A DNA stretch of 64,000 nucleotides, taken from NCBI GenBank assembly GCA_036898135.1, contig CM072527.1:5358578-5422577 (forward strand). The letters run 5' to 3'. Positions 58,426 through 64,000 of the stretch are shown piece after piece. Made by a program: the position numbers and the translations under genes. The stretch is from Oncomelania hupensis. Lineage: Eukaryota > Mollusca > Gastropoda > Littorinimorpha > Pomatiopsidae. Each line of letters begins with the position of its first letter. The stretch's first letter is position 1. Under the pieces are notes generated by a model. That model did no database searches and was not told the origin of the DNA. It was given only the letters and a program-made list of their open reading frames with translations.

Positions 58426-58547
58426 TACAGAGTGTGTGGCCGAGGCTTTTATGTAAGCCACGGCCTTCTCTGCAACGCAGTGTGTCAAGTGCCTTGGGAT
58501 CCACCTCAAAACTCGCTAGGGTTTAAGACTGTATTAACAGGACTTCC

Positions 58548-58672
58548 AGAATGGACTGGCTTGACACTGAGCGAAACCATGAGGGTTGCTGAGGACAGAG
58601 AAAGGTGGAGTACGCTGGTTAAACGATCATCTGTGGAGCCCCTACGACCTCCGAGTTACGGGATAGGGATAA
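58548..58672 (+). mobile_element. LINE 3' end fragment (copy J)
   Basis: CCAGAATGGACTGGCTTGAC, GAGGGTTGCTGAGGACAGAG, ACGACCTCCGAGTTACGGG and GATAGGGATAAT match the last 125 bp of the family. Copy I lies about 320 bp upstream in the opposite orientation. Confidence 0.9.
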
Positions 58673-59194
58673 TAGGACTTTCGCGTCTTCGTTCGGTTAC
58701 TGTCAGTCGTGCTGTCTGTTGCGTACTTGTATGGGCGACGTGGGTCCGGGGTTCCCCCCCGTGTCAGGAAGCCCACAGACTGATACAGACGCTGAGTAAA
58801 ACTCACATACATCACTGGGTGGTCCAACCGTAATCATCAATGCAAATCTCACCGTTACTCTCTGTCTTGGTCTTCTTTTTCTTTACGATACTGTGGATAC
58901 CCCGCCGGGAAGAGAGACTGCTCGCCGCCGCTGCCATCCAATGGCTAGAGAGGTCTTGTATGCAAGGTGATGGTACAGATACGGATTACGGAGGGAAACT
59001 CAGGTGCAATCATATAATAGTATAAACAGCACTATGCCCGAGTCTTAAGACCCTTGTGCGCGTTGGCCCATACTTGCTACATGAAACCTCAGACATCCTA
59101 CGGGATTCGGCGACAAGCCGAACAGATCTTCTTGCTTTAATATATTTCCAATTGGATGGCAGCAGTTTGGTCCAAGTCTTTCTGAACAATGCGA

Positions 59195-59201
59195 GAGATG
59201 A

Positions 59202-59268
<67 letters not shown>

Positions 59269-59409
59269 TGTCCACAGGCAAACCCAACGCCATGTTGACA
59301 AAGAGGGGTTAGCAAACGTCATCAACACCACCTTCCCAGTCAGGGAGGGTGAAGATTGTTGAGAGAGAGAGAAGGGGGAAGGGCAGAGGGAAGAAACAGA
59401 AAGGGGGGT

Positions 59410-59475
<66 letters not shown>
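59195..59475. repeat. Two (GA)n microsatellites
   Basis: GA tracts at about 59195-59263 and 59414-59476, separated by unique DNA. Confidence 0.94.
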
Positions 59476-59478
<3 letters not shown>

Positions 59479-59815
59479 TTGTGCACCATCAAGACATCAC
59501 CATGATTGTTAGAAGGCGGAAGTAAATTCTTGTTCAGTTAAAAACAACAATGACCCAATCCTCCCACCCGTTCTCCCATACGCACGCGCGCCTTGACACA
59601 CACGCACACATACACACCTGCAACTACTGCGCTCAATGCTCACACCATCACCACGACCTCCACATTTTGGGCCCACTCCCATTTGAAACCTTCATATCAT
59701 GTTCTTGGTTTTATTGTTAATATACTTGGATTGGTAGTCTTTAACTGAGTGGTGGTTACAGCAAGAAGCAGAAGAAGAAGCAGAAAAGAGGATAACGATG
59801 ATATGATGACTGGAA

Positions 59816-59900
59816 GAAGAAGAAGAAGAAGAAGAAGAAGAAGAAGAAGAAGAAGAAGAAGAAGAAGATGATGATGATGATGATAAAGATGATGATGATT
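59816..59900. repeat. (GAA)n then (GAT)n microsatellite
   Basis: AAGAAG triplets to about 59868 and then GATGAT triplets, ending directly at repeat R2. Confidence 0.94.
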
Positions 59901-60720
59901 GTCACGGGGGTTTTATGGGCTCTGCACAATGGAATTATGGACCCTCACGTTTATTCGGTGGGAACTGCTAGTAAGTCACCCTATGAATTACTTTAATAAA
60001 TTTATTTGTTTAGCTCGTTCTGTGTTAAGGTTGGGGTACAGAAATAGATAGAAAAATGGTAAAAGAATACTGTCACACTAGCTTTCACACGGCTATGAAT
60101 CATAAGTAGTCCAGCCACTTGATAACAGTTAAAATCACACATTTATTTCTTCTACTCTATACAAGATTCTCTAAGTACTAATCTAACTTAAAAAGTCTCA
60201 GTCACTGCTAATAGTTCGATCGCTGATAGTCTAGGCAGCTGTTTTTCTTCCTCGGGCACTTGCTATAATATTTCATGTAGATTTGGACTACTGTGGTCCG
60301 TTTTACAGTTTCTGAAGAGTTGGACTACTGTGGTCCTGCTATGATCAGTTTAAGTGCACCTTCGTGTTATGCACTTAACTCATGAGTGGGGGTTCGAAGT
60401 CCTTCTGTGAGGTAGCTTCTGGTCCACCTGTGTCGTTGTGTAGTTGGGTTCCCTTGCCACGCTGTGGGGTCTGACAGGGTGTCTTTCAAGGCAGCTCTTT
60501 CCGTCTTGTGCGGTAGAGTCTCCTCGACCAACTTGTCGTTTCTGTGGAGTGGGGCACACAGGATAGCTCACCTGCTCGTCTGTTTGACAAGTTCAGGCCC
60601 GTTGTGACTTGATAGAATTCTACGATTCCTAAGTCCTGCTTCCTGGTCTAAGTGTAGAGAGATTTCTCTGCCAGCTTTCTAGCTGTTAACACTTCGGTGT
60701 ATTCCTCCCAACTGACCAAA
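59895..60720 (+). mobile_element. Dispersed repeat R2, copy 2
   Basis: Matches the reverse complement of 24090-25395. The best region, 59910-60370, includes CTGTCACACTAGCTTTCACA and CACACATTTATTTCTTCTAC. The phrase TTGGACTACTGTGGTCC occurs twice here (60285 and 60321), a small local duplication not present in copy 1. Begins TGTCACGGGGG. Confidence 0.75.
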
Positions 60721-62374
60721 ACTGTGCGTGGTTTGGACCCAGTCAAACTGGCTCCAACCACTTTGCCTAAGCTCTCCCATTGGTTCCAACGGTCCGATTC
60801 AAAACTTAAGTGCTGACGTCACTGCGCTGTGTGTGTGGCTCAGGCTCGCAGTGTGCTGTAATTTAATTGCTGCTGTGTAATAGACTGACTCTCTACTATT
60901 ACAAAGACTACACAATGCTAAATAGTCAACAAGCAGAGTTAAAACTAGTCCTAACGCGACAATGATAATTAAAACGACTCCCCCCACCCAAGAAAACAAA
61001 AAAGTTCCTCAAAAGTAAAATACATTCTTAAAATCTAGGGTTTGTGGCATAATGTTCTGCATTTTCCGAGTCTAAAGAAATTGCTTTGTTTGTGTTTATA
61101 TTTATTAGAAATTGGAGTTTCGTTTTTCATTTTTTCATTAAATAATAAAATTATAAAAAAAAAAAAAAAAACGAACACATAACGCCAATTATTTGAAACT
61201 ATTTTGGAAATATAATAATCATCTTCATTTTTTTATTTTCTCAAAGCTGAAAGAAATGTTTATATAAAAGGGTTTACAAGGAAGAGTGCTTGCGGCGCGA
61301 TGTTTTATAAGTTTTAACCTCAACGACAGTGTATTCTGTTCATAAAAAAATAAAAAGTTGGGGTTTCTTTCGTGGTTTTCTGTTTGTGGACGTCAAATGT
61401 AGGTCTTATCTAAAAAAAATTGTATCCAAAATGAACGTTATAAAGAAAATGCAGGCTTCGTGGTTTTATGTTTCATCATATTTTCACATCAAAAAGGTTA
61501 TTCTTTTGTCGTTTTTTATTCTTTCAAGGCTGAACGTTGTTGGAAGGAGGACACGTTGTAGCGTGAAGCTGAAATAAGGCCATCTGCAATGTTCCTGCAT
61601 CAAAGAACTTTCATAATCGTGCGATGCTTTCCCCCCCCCCTCCCCCCTCCCCCCCAAGAAGTCAACGCTCTGAACCGCACATAAAAAGAAATAGCTTGCA
61701 ACAAAGGAATGAACAGAGAACACGGGAAAGGAGGAAGAAGTACCTGGATGGATGGGAGGATGGGGAGAGAGAGGGAGTTAGAGAGAGAGAAGGTAAGAGG
61801 TTAAGTAGAGAGAAGAGGTAAGAGAGAAAGAGAGAGAGAGAGAGAGAGTGGGGGGGGGAGGGGAAAGTGAGGAAGAAGAGGTGGGAGGCAGAGGGAATGG
61901 AAAACGAAAGGCACTGAGATAAAGAAGGACGAAGAAAAACATTCCCATGCAAGAACGCGCGCGCTGCACGCACACACACACACTCACTCACACACATCTT
62001 TAAATGCTGCAGTCAATGCTCCCCCACCACCATCTTTCCCACCTTCATATCCTGTTGTTGTTTTACATTAGTTACAGGTTAATTGAGAAATAGAGAGAGA
62101 AAGACAGAGACAGACAGAAAGAAACAGACACATACAGAGAAAGGGAGAGGGAGAGATAAAGAGAGAGAAAGAGGGAGCAGACTGCCTTGGGCCATTTCCC
62201 GAAGTCGGAATTGACGTCAAAATTTGAAAATTGTGACCCGGTCACACAGACACACGCTATAGGCACGAGTGTGATCAGGCCTTGAGAGGGTTAGAACAAG
62301 AGTTCAATGCCGAAAGATAACAATATTAAGGGAAGTGACTGCCAGAGAGCGGAAAAATTGATGTGACGGAAGGG

Positions 62375-62377
<3 letters not shown>
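60721..62377. other. Unassigned stretch
   Basis: No gene recognised. It contains an A homopolymer near 61153-61171, a C-rich run at 61630-61655, and GA-rich DNA at 61765-61870 and 62088-62175. Confidence 0.45.

Positions 62378-62461
<84 letters not shown>
62378..62461. repeat. (GA)n microsatellite
   Basis: Uninterrupted GA tract of about 84 bp. Confidence 0.97.
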
Positions 62462-62466
<5 letters not shown>

Positions 62467-62560
62467 TTTGAAACTTTGAAACTTTTTTATTAGGGATAAA
62501 GATTTTAGACTAATGATACAGTCTAATCTTCCAATCTGTCCCTTAAAAAATTAACATAAA
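62462..62560 (-). mobile_element. Retroelement 3' end with (GAAACTTT)n tail
   Basis: GAAACTTTGAAACTTTGAAAC followed by TTTTTTATTAGGGATAAAG; the minus strand reads as a 3' end with a short tandem tail. The remaining body is not recognised. Confidence 0.5.
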
Positions 62561-62695
62561 AATAATTAACCTTTAACTTTAACTTGGAAATCACATCACT
62601 CACAAACACACATGCACACACAATCACACTAACATCTTCATCATTATTTTTAAACAATTTTAGGCAACTACCCTTTTCCCCATATCCTTCACCCT

Positions 62696-62697
<2 letters not shown>

Positions 62698-62748
<51 letters not shown>

Positions 62749-62777
62749 GACAAGTCAAGTTCCACAGCAAATAAATA

Positions 62778-62852
<75 letters not shown>
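62698..62852. repeat. Two (TAA)n microsatellites
   Basis: TAA tracts at about 62698-62748 and 62780-62852 with AAATAAAT in between. Confidence 0.95.
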
Positions 62853-63146
62853 GTGAATAAATAAATAGGTTAATAATTACACGAATGACTGTGTTGTCAT
62901 ATATATTATTATACATCACTTTTATAATTAATTTTGCAGAGAGAGAGAGAGAGAGAGGGAGGAAGAGGAGGGCTGTGTGTGTGAGGTGAGAGGTGGGGGG
63001 AGGTGAGGGCACTTCGGTTGTGATCTACAGTTTAATGGGACGAAATATGGCACAACTAATGATGCACTAGTGTCACACGTACCGTACACGCCTAACGTTA
63101 GTAATTTGTGTTTTCAGGATATATGCCTAATTATGCCCTCCTCATG

Positions 63147-63450
63147 AAAGAGTACACACCGAGGTCTAGTCTGTGCACACAAGCATTCCATCGCACAGAC
63201 TTTAAAGATCCTGACGCTCCTGTCCTAGACAGCTGCCAGCTGCACAAATACCCCCAGAAAACAGCAGACCCTCCACTTCCACACCCGGGCTCTCAGGATT
63301 GTGCTTAGTTGTCTGGGGCCAATACTATGCGCGTAACGGCTGCAAGTGGGCGCCTCCGGCTTCTTGAGTTAGATCCTGTATCGGACAGCGCCTTGAGCAG
63401 CTCTTGAGATGGAGAAGCGCTATATTATTAGAACGATTAAATAAATACAC
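63147..63450 (+). mobile_element. SINE family S1, longest head-less copy
   Basis: Contains CACCGAGGTCTAGTCTGTG, GACTTTAAAGATCCTGACGC, GCAAGTGGGCGCCTCCGG, CTTGAGTTAGATCCTGTATC, CAGCGCCTTGAGCAGCTC and AGAAGCGCTATATTATTAG, ending with an (AAAT)n tail. It links the central block of the tRNA-headed copy at 35711 with the 3' block of the 3158 and 17577 copies. A 66-codon open frame here is not a gene. Confidence 0.82.
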
Positions 63451-63555
63451 ACCTTCAGTGTTTAATTTGATTTAATTCGGACCTCATACACCGCTAATAA
63501 CGATACAACTTTAGCGTGTTCCGAGTGATAAACCTCAGCATAAACGTCATCAATA

Positions 63556-63991
63556 CAATAGATCTTGCGGAAGCGAGTGGTTTTTCTTTGTTAAAGCGAC
63601 TTCGCACTACTTTCTCTGTTCGTGGTTGTCGCGAGGTGGCTTCATACGTCACTCAATGACGAACTTGACCTGCTTCCTGTACCTCGCTTCAAACTACGTT
63701 CCACGTCTCGAAACAAGTGCAGATCCCTATTTTCACATCTAAAATGGTGGAGAAAGGTCCTTTTCACAAAATTACATCATTTTGGATGTCATACAAGCGA
63801 TATAATAAACAAAATGTACCCACGAAATCAGCTTCTTGAGAAAGACATTTCCCACGAAACCACCACTTCGTGGGATTTCATGAACTTTCACTTTTGCATA
63901 CTAATGAGAACATAAACTGCTGACGTCAAAGACAGAACGTAGTTCAGAATCAATTTCACAACGAAAATCACTCGCTTCCGAAAGATCCCTA
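63556..63991. mobile_element. MITE-like element with ~50-bp inverted ends
   Basis: The left arm reads AATAGATCTTGCGGAAGCGA, GTGGTTTTTCTTTG, CACTACTTTCTCTG. The complement of the right arm reads AATAGGGATCTTTCGGAAGC, GAGTGATTTTCGTTG, AACTACGTTCTGTC. Similarity extends over about 50 bp. The interior is about 330 bp with no convincing coding frame and an extra internal copy of GATCCCTATTTTCACA near 63723. The right terminus is at the window edge, so the target duplication cannot be judged. Confidence 0.75.
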
Positions 63992-64000
63992 TTATCACAC

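Overview
This window looks like repeat-dense intergenic DNA from an invertebrate animal, most plausibly a mollusc and perhaps a gastropod. The support is indirect. Long CT, GA, CA, TAA and tetranucleotide microsatellites are everywhere. There are several families of tRNA-derived SINEs and one 5S-rRNA-derived SINE. Ten fragments come from one APE/RT non-LTR retrotransposon (LINE) family, and there are DNA-transposon relics and TE-embedded satellites. I see no bacterial operon, no CRISPR array, no convincing functional tRNA or rRNA gene, and no intact host protein-coding gene. The most gene-like object is a broken minus-strand gene at 33411-35678.

Layout. 0-5 kb: SINE fragments and compound microsatellites. 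6-7.5 kb: a 5'-truncated, decayed plus-strand LINE. 8.6-9.3 kb: a CpG-dense, non-coding patch. 10.6-13.2 kb: a mobile element (E1) carrying a roughly 30-copy array of a 58-bp satellite, split by a retroelement 3' end. 14.6-15 kb: a 5S-derived SINE. 17-21.5 kb: minisatellites with 47-bp and 19-bp units and a symmetric ATCT/ATCG microsatellite. 22.4-26.3 kb: LINE ends, an (AT)n tract and two dispersed repeat families (R1 and R2). 26.9-31 kb: an 82-bp satellite array into which a pogo/Tigger-like transposon (with TA duplication) and a tRNA SINE (with 10-bp duplication) have inserted; the pogo element itself hosts a hAT-like MITE. 33.4-36.3 kb: the broken gene, then a tRNA SINE and an R1 copy. 38.5-41.1 kb: a long CA-rich tract containing a duplicated, indel-rich segment. 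43.8-44.6 kb: an exceptional island of nested palindromes bounded by inverted ends. 45.7-47.4 kb: duplicated TAA/tRNA-like modules. 47.7-49 kb: pyrimidine-rich repeats. 49.4-50.4 kb: a 37-bp minisatellite next to E2, a relative of E1 that appears to hold one unexpanded copy of the E1 satellite unit. 52-55.4 kb: the most complete LINE copy. 57-60.7 kb: SINEs, an inverted pair of LINE ends, and a second R2 copy. 63.1-64 kb: a SINE and a fold-back MITE that reaches the window end.

How the parts relate. The LINE copies share a 3' end finishing in (GGATA)n, which explains most protein similarity in the window. Nested insertions give a relative order of events. The E1/E2 comparison suggests that a satellite grew from a segment inside a transposable element. 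Family names are from recognition of motifs only; no search was run, and many boundaries are approximate to about 10-30 bases.
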